Source of the DNA: Nocardia neocaledoniensis
GTDB lineage: Bacteria; Actinomycetota; Actinomycetes; Mycobacteriales; Mycobacteriaceae
Assembly (NCBI RefSeq): GCF_003182135.1
Contig: NZ_QGTL01000004.1
Location: forward strand, 1 to 64,000
Reading direction: 5' to 3'
Length of the DNA: 64,000 nt
Part shown: positions 38,367-46,262 of the stretch, in pieces
Numbering within the stretch: position 1 is the first letter of the stretch
How the letters are laid out: every line of letters starts with the position of its first letter
Made by a program: the position numbers and the translations under genes
Notes under the pieces: generated by a model
What the model saw: the letters and a program-made list of their open reading frames with translations, nothing else
The model's database searches: none
What the model was told of the DNA's origin: nothing

Positions 38367-39674
38367 TCAGTCGGCGCCGATGACGGGCGGGACAACCTTG
38401 GGCACGTCGTCCAGGCCGGTGAGCTCGTCACCGTGCTCCTGGGTGATCAGGTACTCGGGGACGCCCTTGGTGGACTCGTCGTCCTTGCCGCCGCCCCGCG
38501 CGCCGGGGGCGCCCATGCCCGCCATGCCCGCACGGCCCGCGGCCCCGCCCGCCACGCCGGAAGCCCGCGCACCCGCGGCGGACGTGCCCGCCTTCGCGCC
38601 GCCGCCGGGCACCGCGCCGCCGGGAGCCGGAGTGCTCGGACCACCCGAGCCGGGAACGCCCGCGCCACCGGGTGATCCGGCGGGCGAGCCGGCACCCGGA
38701 GCCGCGGAACCCGGCGCGGCGGCGGTGGGCGTCGTCGCGCCGGGATCGGCCGACTGCGGTGTGGTCGGGTCCGCGGTGCCTGTGTCGTCATCGGTCGACG
38801 CGTCATCGTCGGACGTGTCGTCCGTGCCGGCGTCGTCGGTGGGTGTGGTCGACGCCGGTGCCGTGGCGGCCGGATTCGCCGTGGGCTGACCGGTGTCCGG
38901 CGTGGTCGAATTCGGCTGGGCGGAAACAGGTCTCGTCGTGCCGTCCGTGCTGCCGGGGTCGCCGGAGTCGACACTCTTCGGGATCGGGATGACCGGAACC
39001 CGGTCGTCGGATTCGTGGACTACCGGGGCGTAGACGGTTTGCAGCACGCGCACCGCCTCGACCCTCGCGTTCTCCTGCGCCACATCGTCATTGCGCCATG
39101 CGCGGCCCTGGAAGAGGCCACCGAAGTTGTCCAGACCGCTGCGGTGTTCCGGCGCGAACGGGACGAGTCGCTTGGTCGGCTCCAGGCCGGTGCGGAGTTC
39201 GTCGAGTTTCATCTTGGTGAGCGCCGCCGCCGTGGTGACTCGCTTACCCGTGGTGTCGTACGCGGCGACCGTCTGGGCGGCGGCCGCGGCCGCGGCGCCG
39301 GACCAGACATCGGGCGACATCCCGCGGGTGATCTGCTTGCGGAATTCGTCGAGCGAAGTGCTGTTGCGAGTGGCGATCTCGTTCCACGCGCTGATCAGAT
39401 CATTCACCGCGGTGAGATCGATCTTGTCGACCTTGGCGCGCAGATCGGCGACGCTCCCGGTGAACGGATCGGTCGACATCACCATCTTCGGGCGGTAGTC
39501 GCCATCGAAGTCCAGTTCGTTCGCCTTGCGCCGAGTGCCGTCGCGCTGAGTGTTGTACTGGTCCTGGATGTCGGCGATATCGGTACCATCGAGCTCGCTG
39601 TGGTCCTTGGACGGGGTGATGAGATCGCGCAGCCCGCCGAAGAGATCGAGGCCGGCGATGTTCGGGACGGACAT
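38367..39674 (-). CDS. PPE/WXG100-like helical protein with Pro/Ala-rich tail (candidate ESX substrate)
   Basis: 435 residues. Residues 70-190 form long helices with the hairpin mark DVWSGAAAAAAAQTVAAYDTTG, where the WSG corresponds to the WxG turn of WXG100/PPE proteins. Residues 230-410 are Ser/Thr/Pro/Asp- then Gly/Ala-rich and disordered, ending with a short structured piece PEYLITQEHGDELTGLDDVP. No signal peptide. Adjacent EspG-like chaperone (13 bases after) and small helical partner (1 base before) support the role of an ESX substrate. The ESX export motif YxxxD/E is not obvious, so export is unproven. Confidence 0.65.
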   Translation of the reverse strand: MSVPNIAGLDLFGGLRDLITPSKDHSELDGTDIADIQDQYNTQRDGTRRKANELDFDGDYRPKMVMSTDPFTGSVADLRAKVDKIDLTAVNDLISAWNEIATRNSTSLDEFRKQITRGMSPDVWSGAAAAAAAQTVAAYDTTGKRVTTAAALTKMKLDELRTGLEPTKRLVPFAPEHRSGLDNFGGLFQGRAWRNDDVAQENARVEAVRVLQTVYAPVVHESDDRVPVIPIPKSVDSGDPGSTDGTTRPVSAQPNSTTPDTGQPTANPAATAPASTTPTDDAGTDDTSDDDASTDDDTGTADPTTPQSADPGATTPTAAAPGSAAPGAGSPAGSPGGAGVPGSGGPSTPAPGGAVPGGGAKAGTSAAGARASGVAGGAAGRAGMAGMGAPGARGGGKDDESTKGVPEYLITQEHGDELTGLDDVPKVVPPVIGAD

Positions 39675-39675
39675 C

Positions 39676-40053
39676 TCAGCTCACCTGCTCGGAGGTGTAG
39701 TCGAGGGCGTTGGCGGTTTCGATGTCTTGGCCGGTGATGCGTTTGAAGGACAACGAGAAGATCTCGCGGAGGTTCTGGACGGCTTCGATGTCCTTCAGCA
39801 CCACGGCATCGATGGAGTTGTCTGTTCCGGTGGCCTGGGTGAGAAACTTCTTCTCGAGGTCCTTGCCCATCTGGAAGTCACCGAAACCGCTGACGTTCTG
39901 CACCCGGCGGGTGATGCCGAGCAGCTCGCGCAGGTCAGCCAACCGCGTATCGCACGCTTTGAACATGTGATAGGCGGCGGCTTCATCGTTCAGGTACACC
40001 TCTCCCGCCTTCGTTTGGGCGAGTAGCGCGCTGTACGCCGTGTTCTCACTCAC
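39676..40053 (-). CDS. Small helical protein, likely partner of the PPE/WXG-like protein
   Basis: 125 residues from GTG 40053, with GGGGAGAG a few bases upstream. The frame extends upstream through the lipoprotein gene without similarity. Helix 1 (AYSALLAQTKAGEVYLNDEAAAYHMFKACDTRLADLRELL) and later helices are separated by VSGFGDFQMGKDLEKKF, a pattern found in actinobacterial ESX-associated small proteins (PE/WXG-like), though no WXG is present. Adjacent to DUF3558 lipoprotein and PPE-like genes, one base apart from the latter. Confidence 0.6.
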   Translation of the reverse strand: MSENTAYSALLAQTKAGEVYLNDEAAAYHMFKACDTRLADLRELLGITRRVQNVSGFGDFQMGKDLEKKFLTQATGTDNSIDAVVLKDIEAVQNLREIFSLSFKRITGQDIETANALDYTSEQVS

Positions 40054-40066
40054 GAGCTCTCCCCCA

Positions 40067-40591
40067 TCAGTTCGGCAGGATCGGAACGAGCACTTCCCCG
40101 ACGCGCTGCAGAAACACGCAGGGATCCTCGAGTCCGGTCTCCAACGGCGAGTTGAGGATTTCGAGTTGGACAACACCCTGCTGTGCGGGGAAGACGACGT
40201 CGCAACCGAGATCCTTCGATGCGCCTTCGACCTTGAATTCGCGACCGGCACGGCCGGCGATGGTGACGTTCCTGAATTCTGTATTGCCCGGCTTCTGCTC
40301 GAACTGCTCGACGGTCTTGTTCGTCGTGTAGACCGTCAGCGCGTATTCGGGGGCATCCCATGCGCAGATTTCCCAGCCTGACTGATCGTGGCCACCGACC
40401 CCCTTCTCCTCCGTCCCCGGATCCACCCCCGCACTCCGCAGCACGTCGTCGGGAATCTCCGTACACGGATTCCACAGCGCCGGCGCGGCCGTTGTGGTCG
40501 ACCCCTGCGATGAGGTCTGTTCCGACTCGCATCCCGCCAATCCGGCGACCGCAAGCCCAGCCACCAGCAACGCTGTACCTGTGCGTTTCAT
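40067..40591 (-). CDS. DUF3558 lipoprotein
   Basis: 174 residues from ATG 40591; the longer frame (from 40771) has no similarity before this. GGAGGGGGCGGG lies upstream. MKRTGTALLVAGLAVAGLAGC is a lipoprotein signal, Cys21 the lipidated residue. NPCTEIPDDVLRSAGVDP and GWEICAWDAPEYAL are DUF3558 hallmarks, with paired cysteines. DUF3558 lipoproteins are common on the outside of actinobacterial membranes and often sit next to ESX-linked genes. First gene of the four-gene operon, 13 bases from the next. Confidence 0.82.
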   Translation of the reverse strand: MKRTGTALLVAGLAVAGLAGCESEQTSSQGSTTTAAPALWNPCTEIPDDVLRSAGVDPGTEEKGVGGHDQSGWEICAWDAPEYALTVYTTNKTVEQFEQKPGNTEFRNVTIAGRAGREFKVEGASKDLGCDVVFPAQQGVVQLEILNSPLETGLEDPCVFLQRVGEVLVPILPN

Positions 40592-40679
40592 CCCGCCCCC
40601 TCCAGCCCGGCCACCGATCTGACCTGGGACATTAGCACGGAAGAGCGGTCGCGGACGGGGCCGCGTAGGTTGGTCGACC

Positions 40680-41060
40680 ATGAGTGGACTTCGACTTTCG
40701 GCGCCGTTCGACGGGCGCGACGCCGAGGGCAAACCGGTGGTGAATCGGGCCTCGCTCGAGCCGGCTGTCACCGAGCGAGTGCTCGACTATCTCGCGCACG
40801 CGCCGGTGGTTTTGAGCGCTCGCAGCTACGCGGCCGACGACTTCGACGCGTCGGTTCGGAATGTGCCGATGAACTTCCACACCGACGGGGTGTTCGTGTG
40901 GCCCGGCGCGGTTCCGCACTACCTGCGCAAGTACGGCGTGGCGCCGGAACCCGCACTGGTCCAGCACATCATCGGCAAGAACTTCGCGATCGGGGAGGTC
41001 GGCGAGCAGGCGCGGCAGGCGGCTGTGCTCGCCATGGAATCCGATAATCTGATTTCATGA
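40680..41060 (+). CDS. Conserved small protein of unknown function
   Basis: 126 residues, soluble. MSGLRLSAPFDGRDAEGKPVVNRASL, NVPMNFHTDGVFVWPGAVPHYLRKYGVAPEPALVQHII: the TDGxxxWP and HYLRKYG segments look like conserved motifs of short actinobacterial proteins found with toxin-antitoxin modules. Function unknown. The stop overlaps the start of the Phd antitoxin by 4 bases (ATGA), so it is the first gene of a three-gene unit with Phd and VapC. Confidence 0.6.
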   Translation: MSGLRLSAPFDGRDAEGKPVVNRASLEPAVTERVLDYLAHAPVVLSARSYAADDFDASVRNVPMNFHTDGVFVWPGAVPHYLRKYGVAPEPALVQHIIGKNFAIGEVGEQARQAAVLAMESDNLIS

Positions 41061-41323
41061 AGGAGATCAGCGCCACCGAGGCCGCTCGCGCGTTCGCGCG
41101 AGTGCTGGACGAGGCAGAAGCGGGTGAGGAGTTCGTCATCACCCGCAAGGGCGTTTGCGTGGCGAGACTGGTCCCTGCTCCGCGATCCAACGGCGCCGGA
41201 GTCAACCGGCTCGCCCGGCGATGGGCGGGCAATATCGGGCTGGACGCCGAGTTCGAAGCCGCGGTCGATTCGATCGACGACTACGCCCGCGCCGAGGAAG
41301 ACACCGACCCGTGGCAAAGCTGA
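41057..41323 (+). CDS. Phd/YefM-type antitoxin
   Basis: 88 residues. MKEISATEAARAFARVLDEAEAGEEFVITRKGVCVARLVP is the dimerising DNA-binding domain of Phd/YefM/VapB antitoxins; the C-terminal 35 residues should wrap around the PIN toxin. It is coupled on both sides: 4-base overlap with the previous gene and 13-base overlap with the VapC gene. Confidence 0.88.
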   Translation: MKEISATEAARAFARVLDEAEAGEEFVITRKGVCVARLVPAPRSNGAGVNRLARRWAGNIGLDAEFEAAVDSIDDYARAEEDTDPWQS

Positions 41324-41715
41324 TCTTCGATACCGGCGTCCTGATCGCCATCGACCGGGGCACGATCGATCTTTCGAACGAGATCTCAGATGACGACAAT
41401 GTGGCCGTTCCGGCGGTCGTGATCGCCGAATACCTGACCGGCGTAGCCGCGCAGACCAATTCGGCGAAACAGGCCAGTGCGCGCAAATTCCTGAGCGAGT
41501 TCCGCGCGATCGTCCCCAGCGTTCCGTACGACGATTCTGTTGCCGAACACCACGCGGACCTACTCACCTATGTCCGATCCACCGGTACCCCCTGCGGTGC
41601 GCACGACCTGATCATCGCGGCCACCGCCCGCGCCACCGGGCGAACTGTCTTGACGACGGACAAACGTGCCAGGTTCGACGAGCTTCCGGGAGTAGAAGCC
41701 CGGCTGGTGAACTGA
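41311..41715 (+). CDS. VapC-type PIN-domain toxin
   Basis: 134 residues from GTG 41311; longer frames exist but the PIN starts at KLIFDTGVLIAID. Acidic active-site residues lie in FDTGVL, IAEYLTG, AHDLIIAATA and TTDKRARFDEL, the complete four-residue VapC set, so the toxin seems intact. It should cleave structured RNA until bound by the upstream antitoxin. Confidence 0.88.
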   Translation: MAKLIFDTGVLIAIDRGTIDLSNEISDDDNVAVPAVVIAEYLTGVAAQTNSAKQASARKFLSEFRAIVPSVPYDDSVAEHHADLLTYVRSTGTPCGAHDLIIAATARATGRTVLTTDKRARFDELPGVEARLVN

Positions 41716-41725
41716 TCGGCGGCCG

Positions 41726-42334
41726 TCAGAGGCGGTCGACGCCGGGCCCGGTGAGCACCGGGTGGCGGCCGGTGAGGAGCATGAGCAGGTCGAGGGTGCT
41801 GCCGCGCAGTTCGGGGCCGGAGCCCGCGGTCCAGGCCGAATCCTCGGCGACCAAGGTGACGTCGGCGAAGCGGCGCTTGGCCCAGAAGGGCCAGCCCATG
41901 GTCCAGACCCGTTGCGCCGCAACGGCCGCCGACTCGGGGGTGACGGTGATGACGCGGCCGAGCGGGCGGGCGATGTCCTGGCCGTGCACGATGACGTCGT
42001 AGTGGATGTTGCGGTGGTTGGTGACCGCGGGCAGGCGGCGCGAGTCGGCGACGGCCCGCAGGTCCGCCACCAGATCGGGGACGGCGTCGGCGTGGCGGAC
42101 GGCGATGTCGTGATTGAGGCGGTGGAAGCTGCCGCGAGCACGCGCGGCCGCACGCAGCATGCCGAGCGGGCCCGGCGGTTGCGCGGCCAGTGCCACGTGC
42201 GCGGCGACATCGCGGATGCGCCAACCGTCACAGAGCGAGGGGCTGTCGAGTTCGGCCGGGGTGAGAGTGGCGAGCAGGTCGGCGATGGCGCGGCGCTGTT
42301 CGGCGATGGTCCGCCAGTGCTGGTCGATGTCCAT
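41726..42334 (-). CDS. Mycothiol-dependent maleylpyruvate isomerase-family protein
   Basis: 202 residues. LTPAELDSPSLCDGWRIRDVAAHVALAAQ is the DinB-like metal-binding domain of the MDMPI/TIGR03083 family, with a His in the DVAAHV helix and RHPVLTGPG near the C-terminus. Mycothiol is the thiol of this group of bacteria, and members catalyse thiol-assisted isomerisation or conjugation. The specific substrate is unknown. Divergent from a MarR-type regulator whose operator lies between them, so MarR probably controls it. Confidence 0.8.
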   Translation of the reverse strand: MDIDQHWRTIAEQRRAIADLLATLTPAELDSPSLCDGWRIRDVAAHVALAAQPPGPLGMLRAAARARGSFHRLNHDIAVRHADAVPDLVADLRAVADSRRLPAVTNHRNIHYDVIVHGQDIARPLGRVITVTPESAAVAAQRVWTMGWPFWAKRRFADVTLVAEDSAWTAGSGPELRGSTLDLLMLLTGRHPVLTGPGVDRL

Positions 42335-42371
42335 GACCGGGCTCCAATTCGTCAGCCGTTCTGATTAATAT

Positions 42372-42388
42372 AGTCAGTGAAGCTGACT
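42372..42388. promoter_or_regulatory. MarR-type operator palindrome
   Basis: AGTCAG-N5-CTGACT, perfect 6-base arms, in the 69 bases between the mycothiol-dependent enzyme (start 42334) and the MarR gene (ATG 42404), next to a TAATAT-like box at 42365. It lies across the GTG at 42377, favouring the ATG start. Confidence 0.6.
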
Positions 42389-42403
42389 GAATCAAGGAGT
42401 GGG

Positions 42404-42838
42404 ATGGCCGACGAACTCAACCTCGGAGTACTGCTGTTCGTCCCGTACCGGGAGATGGAGCGGCGGGTGCTGGTCGCGCTCGGCGAGGCCGGGTTCGCCG
42501 ATCTGACGCAGGCCCAGGCGCGGTTGGTCGCCCGGCTCGGGCCGGAGGGGTCGCGGCTCACCGAGCTGGCCGCCCAGGCGCAGGTCACCAAGCAGACCGC
42601 GGGCGTGCTGGTCGACCAACTGGTGCGCGCCGGTTATCTGCGGCGCGAGCCCGACCCCAGCGACGGGCGAGCGCGACTGCTACGACTGGCCGAGAAGGGG
42701 CAGCGCGCGGTCGAGGTGGCGAATCGCGCTGCGGCCCAGGTGGAATCGGAGTGGGTCGACCATCTCGGCGCACGCGGGGCGCGCGAGCTACGCAAGGCGC
42801 TCACGGCCTTGAGGGCCGTCACCGATCCTTACGCGTGA
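42404..42838 (+). CDS. MarR-family transcriptional regulator
   Basis: 144 residues from ATG 42404, with AAGGAG close upstream; GTG 42377 adds nine residues that overlap the operator. Winged helix: LTQAQARLVARLGPEGSRLTELAAQAQVTKQTAGVLVDQLVRAGYLRREPDPSDGRARLL, complete with wing. MarR proteins are repressors released by small phenolic or oxidised ligands. The adjacent palindrome suggests control of itself and of the divergent maleylpyruvate isomerase-like gene. Three bases before the next (convergent) stop. Confidence 0.85.
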   Translation: MADELNLGVLLFVPYREMERRVLVALGEAGFADLTQAQARLVARLGPEGSRLTELAAQAQVTKQTAGVLVDQLVRAGYLRREPDPSDGRARLLRLAEKGQRAVEVANRAAAQVESEWVDHLGARGARELRKALTALRAVTDPYA

Positions 42839-42840
42839 AG

Positions 42841-43446
42841 TCAGGCCGGGGGCGGGCCGCCGGTCTCCGGCACGCCGTCGAGGCGGCGGTAGCGCGTCAG
42901 CAGAACGCCAGCGGGGAAGGTCTTCGCCGGTTCGGCCTGCGCGAAGCGAGTGGGCGCGCTGCCCTCGGGGAAGATCCGCTTGCCCGTGCCGAGCACGATC
43001 GGAAAGACCCACAGGTTCAGCTGGTCGACCAGGCCCTCGCCGAGCAGGGTCCGCAACAGGTCGGCGCTGCCCCAGGTGTGGATCTGCCGATGACGCTCCC
43101 GCAGGGCGCGCACCTCGGTGGCCACGTCGGTGATCTGGGTGGTCGCGTCCCAGGACAGATCGGGAGTGCCCCGGGACGCGACGTATTTGGGCACCCGGTT
43201 GAACGCTTCGCCGATCTCGTCGGACTGGTCCGGCCAGTACGAGGCGAAGATCTTGTAGGTCGTGTGGCCGAGGAGCAGCGCGTCGGAGGCCCGGACGTCC
43301 TCGATCACCTGCCTGCCGGACTCCTCGTCGTTGAACGGCCACTCCCAGCCCGCGTACTCGAAGTCGCCGTCGTACTCGGTGGGTCCGCCATTGGCCTGGA
43401 TCACGCCGTCGAGCGTCGCGTGCATGTTGACGTGCAGTTCACCCAT
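42841..43446 (-). CDS. Dihydrofolate reductase/RibD-C family protein
   Basis: 201 residues. LHVNMHATLDGVIQANGG, ALLLGHTTYKIFASYWP, HTWGSADLLRTLLGEGLVDQLNLWVFPIVLGTGKRIFPEG are the RibD C-terminal/DHFR-like Rossmann motifs for NADPH. Stand-alone members are uncharacterised reductases rather than folate or riboflavin enzymes. It is divergent from a TetR-family gene with an operator palindrome in the 86-base gap, so that regulator probably controls it. Confidence 0.85.
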   Translation of the reverse strand: MGELHVNMHATLDGVIQANGGPTEYDGDFEYAGWEWPFNDEESGRQVIEDVRASDALLLGHTTYKIFASYWPDQSDEIGEAFNRVPKYVASRGTPDLSWDATTQITDVATEVRALRERHRQIHTWGSADLLRTLLGEGLVDQLNLWVFPIVLGTGKRIFPEGSAPTRFAQAEPAKTFPAGVLLTRYRRLDGVPETGGPPPA

Positions 43447-43500
43447 GGGAATTCGCCTCGATCCCAGTGTTTCGGTGCGATGGATGTCGCCAGCCTAACA

Positions 43501-43516
43501 TGTACACGCCTGTACG
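43501..43516. promoter_or_regulatory. TetR-type operator palindrome
   Basis: TGTACA-CGCC-TGTACG, inverted arms with a single difference, between the divergent reductase (43446) and TetR gene (43533). It is 17 bases upstream of the TetR ATG and overlaps where both promoters should be. Confidence 0.55.
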
Positions 43517-43532
43517 AGATAGGATTCTTCGC

Positions 43533-44108
43533 ATGCCCACCGCACCGCGGCCGCGCCGTCGCGTCGACGCCGAGCGCAGCATCGCCGCGATCGTCGCCGC
43601 CGCGCGCAAGACGCTCGGCGCGAATCCCGACGCCACCACCGAGGAGATCGCCAAGGTCGCCGGCGTCGGGCGGATGACCCTCTACGGACATTTCCGCACG
43701 CGCGCGGAGCTGGTCGAGGCGGCCATGGTCGACGCGCTGCGGGAGGGCGAGACCACGCTCTCGGCGGTCGACCTCACCGGCGACGCGGGCCAGGCGCTGA
43801 CGCGGCTGCTCGCGGCGACCTGGCCGCTGGTCGCGGAGGCGGCCAAACTGCGCGCCGCCGCCGACGGCGTCCTCCCCGCGGGACGCATGCGGGAACTGCA
43901 CGCCGCGCCCGCAGCCCGGGTGGCCGAGCTGATCCACCGCGGCCAGGAAGAAGGCGCGTTCCGCACCGATCTGCCCCTCGACTGGCTGGTCGACACCGTC
44001 TACTACGTACTCAACGGCGCCGCCGAGGGCCTGCGCACCGGCCGCCTCGCCGCCGCCGACGCCGACCGCGTGGTCATCGCGACGGTGCGCTCGGTCCTGT
44101 CCGCCTGA
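43533..44108 (+). CDS. TetR/AcrR-family transcriptional regulator
   Basis: 191 residues from ATG 43533, AGGA 8 bases upstream; the open frame starts earlier but crosses the operator. DAERSIAAIVAAARKTLGANPDATTEEIAKVAGVGRMTLYGHFRTRAELVEAA is the TetR HTH (residues 12-60). The C-terminal helices form an effector pocket. Regulates, by inference, itself and the divergent DHFR-like reductase. Confidence 0.87.
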   Translation: MPTAPRPRRRVDAERSIAAIVAAARKTLGANPDATTEEIAKVAGVGRMTLYGHFRTRAELVEAAMVDALREGETTLSAVDLTGDAGQALTRLLAATWPLVAEAAKLRAAADGVLPAGRMRELHAAPAARVAELIHRGQEEGAFRTDLPLDWLVDTVYYVLNGAAEGLRTGRLAAADADRVVIATVRSVLSA

Positions 44109-44307
44109 GCGCGGAAGATCACCGACGCGTATCGATGGGCGCGAGCACGCGACGAGCGGACGCGCGCGGCATACACTCCCTCCGGCGCGAGGCAGGCGTG
44201 ATGAGCATCCCTGCACCGAGCGGCGGTTTTCGGTGGATACTTGAGAAGGTGCCCGTCATCGAGCGGGGCCACATTGCGGCAATTTCAGTGAAAGGGAGCT
44301 TGACGAC

Positions 44308-45468
44308 GTGGATGCGCGTTCGCTTGCGCTGGTCCGCGCCGATTTCCGCGGGGTGTCGGAGACACCCGGTGGTCCAGAGCGGCTGATCAGCGCTTTCTAT
44401 GGTCACCTGTTCGCGCAGAACCCGGCGTTACGGGAGCTCTTCCCGCCCGCGATGGACATGATGCCGAAGCGTCTGGTGACGGCGCTGCAGTACGTCCTGG
44501 ACAACCTGGAGGACTTCGAGCGCGCCCAGAAGTTCCTCGAGCAACTCGCCCGCGACCACCGCAAGTACGGGGTCGAGGCCGATCACTACGACCTGGCGGG
44601 TCGTGCCCTGCTGGCCGCCCTGCGCACCTTCCACGGCAATCGCTGGACCAGGGAATTGCACGAGGGCTGGAGCGACGTCACCATCCTGGTGTCGGCGTCG
44701 ATGGCGATCGGCGCCAACGAGGACAAGTCGCAGCCGTTCTGGGGCGCGACCGTCGTCGGGCACCGCAAGGTCCTCGACGACCTGGCCATCGTGCGGCTGC
44801 AGGCCGACGGACCGATCCCGTTCAAGGCCGGGCAGTACGTGCCGGTGCAGGTGCCGCAGCGGCCGAACATGTGGCGCTACTTCTCCCCCGCGATCCCCGC
44901 CAACCCCTACGGCGAGATCGAATTCCATGTGCGGCGCATCAGCGGCGGCTGGGTGAGCCCCGCGATCGTCAACGACACCAAGGTCGGCGACCGGTGGAAG
45001 ATCGCCGGACCGCTCGGCGGCCTGCACGTCGACCGCGAATCCGGGCGCGACGTGCTGCTCATCGGCTCCGGCACCGGCATCGCGCCGCTGCGGGCGCAGC
45101 TGATCGAGATGAGCCAGCGCGGCATCAACCCCCGGGTGCACTTCTTCATCGGCGGCCACTACCCCGGCGACCTCTACGACGTGGACAACATGTGGCAGCT
45201 CTCGCAGTCGAACCCGTGGCTGACGGTGGTGCCGGTCTGCGAGGAACGCACCGATCCGTGGTGGTACCCGCAGAAGCCCGCCGAACCGCCCATGGGCATG
45301 CACCGGCGTCTCGTCGGTAATCTGGGCGCGGTGGTGACCAGCTTCGGCGCGTGGGCCGACCGCCAGATCCAGATCGCGGGCTCACCGCGGATGATCGCCG
45401 AGACCCGCCGCACCCTCATCAGGGCGGGCACGCCGCCCGAGATCATCGCGTCCGACCCCGTCAGCTGA
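44308..45468 (+). CDS. Type II flavohemoglobin-like protein 1 (Rv0385 homologue)
   Basis: 386 residues; GTG with GGGAG 9 bases upstream. Residues 5-137 are a globin: Tyr31 in the B-helix and proximal His84 in LARDHRKYGV are recognisable. Residues 145-386 are a ferredoxin-reductase-like FAD/NAD module: WRYFSPAIPANPYGEIEFHVRR for FAD and VLLIGSGTGIAPLRAQLIEM for NAD(P)H. The family resembles NO-dioxygenases, but the mycobacterial type II form is reported to act on D-lactate. The equivalent gene (Rv0385) follows clpB in M. tuberculosis. Its partner FAD reductase gene starts 31 bases later. Confidence 0.83.
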   Translation: MDARSLALVRADFRGVSETPGGPERLISAFYGHLFAQNPALRELFPPAMDMMPKRLVTALQYVLDNLEDFERAQKFLEQLARDHRKYGVEADHYDLAGRALLAALRTFHGNRWTRELHEGWSDVTILVSASMAIGANEDKSQPFWGATVVGHRKVLDDLAIVRLQADGPIPFKAGQYVPVQVPQRPNMWRYFSPAIPANPYGEIEFHVRRISGGWVSPAIVNDTKVGDRWKIAGPLGGLHVDRESGRDVLLIGSGTGIAPLRAQLIEMSQRGINPRVHFFIGGHYPGDLYDVDNMWQLSQSNPWLTVVPVCEERTDPWWYPQKPAEPPMGMHRRLVGNLGAVVTSFGAWADRQIQIAGSPRMIAETRRTLIRAGTPPEIIASDPVS

Positions 45469-45499
45469 GAACCCTTCCCGCCCTCCAGGAAAGAGGCCG

Positions 45500-46261
45500 A
45501 TGAGCAGCAGCGAGTACCCCGACCCGGCCTGGACGGCGACCGTCGTCGGCCATCACCGCCTGCGCAACGACATCGCCGTGATCCGGCTGATCGGTGACTT
45601 CGTTCCGTTCGCGGCGGGCGGGTCGGTGGAGGTGGAGGTGCCGCAGCATCCGGGCGTGCGGCGGCGGTTCTCTCCCGCGCTGCCGCCCTCGCTGGACGGC
45701 AAGCTGGAATTCCACGTGCGCACCGTGCCCGGCGGCTGGTGCTCGAGCTCGATCGTGGCCGACACCAAGGCCGGGGACCAGTGGCGGATCAACGCGCCGC
45801 ACAGCGTCTTCCACATCGCGCCGGAGACCACCGAGGTGGTGATGATCGCGGGCGGCACCGGACTGGCGCCGCTGCGCGCCCAAATCCTCGACCTGGCGCG
45901 CCGCGAGAACCCGCCGCGCACCTACCTGTTCTTCGGCGGCCGCTCCCCGCGCGATCTGTACGCCTCCGACATGCTGTACCTGTTGTCGGGCGAATTGCCC
46001 TGGCTGACAGTGATTCCGGTGGTCGAGAGCCCCGACGATCCGTCGATCCGCGACGAGTGGCACGAGCACTCGCGCGTCGACATCGGCTTCGCCCCCGCGG
46101 AGATGCTGCACGGCACCCTCGCCGACGTGGCCGCCGCGCACGGCCCGTTCGACCAGCACCAGGTGCTGGTGTGCGGGTCCCCCGCGATGGTGCGCACGAC
46201 GGTGGACCGGCTCATCGAAGCGGGGACGCCCCCGGCGAACATCACCGCCGAAGGCGCCTGA
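45500..46261 (+). CDS. Stand-alone FAD/NAD reductase of the flavohemoglobin type
   Basis: 253 residues with AGGAAAGAGG upstream. It begins at the reductase part: WTATVVGHHRLRNDIAVIRL, RRRFSPALPPSLDGKLEFHVRTVPGG and VVMIAGGTGLAPLRAQILDLARR are very close to the reductase half of the two flavohemoglobins here, but there is no globin. It could pass electrons to a globin in trans or act on another acceptor. One base separates its stop from the stop of the caspase gene, which runs the other way, so read-through could matter. Confidence 0.8.
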   Translation: MSSSEYPDPAWTATVVGHHRLRNDIAVIRLIGDFVPFAAGGSVEVEVPQHPGVRRRFSPALPPSLDGKLEFHVRTVPGGWCSSSIVADTKAGDQWRINAPHSVFHIAPETTEVVMIAGGTGLAPLRAQILDLARRENPPRTYLFFGGRSPRDLYASDMLYLLSGELPWLTVIPVVESPDDPSIRDEWHEHSRVDIGFAPAEMLHGTLADVAAAHGPFDQHQVLVCGSPAMVRTTVDRLIEAGTPPANITAEGA

Positions 46262-46262
46262 A

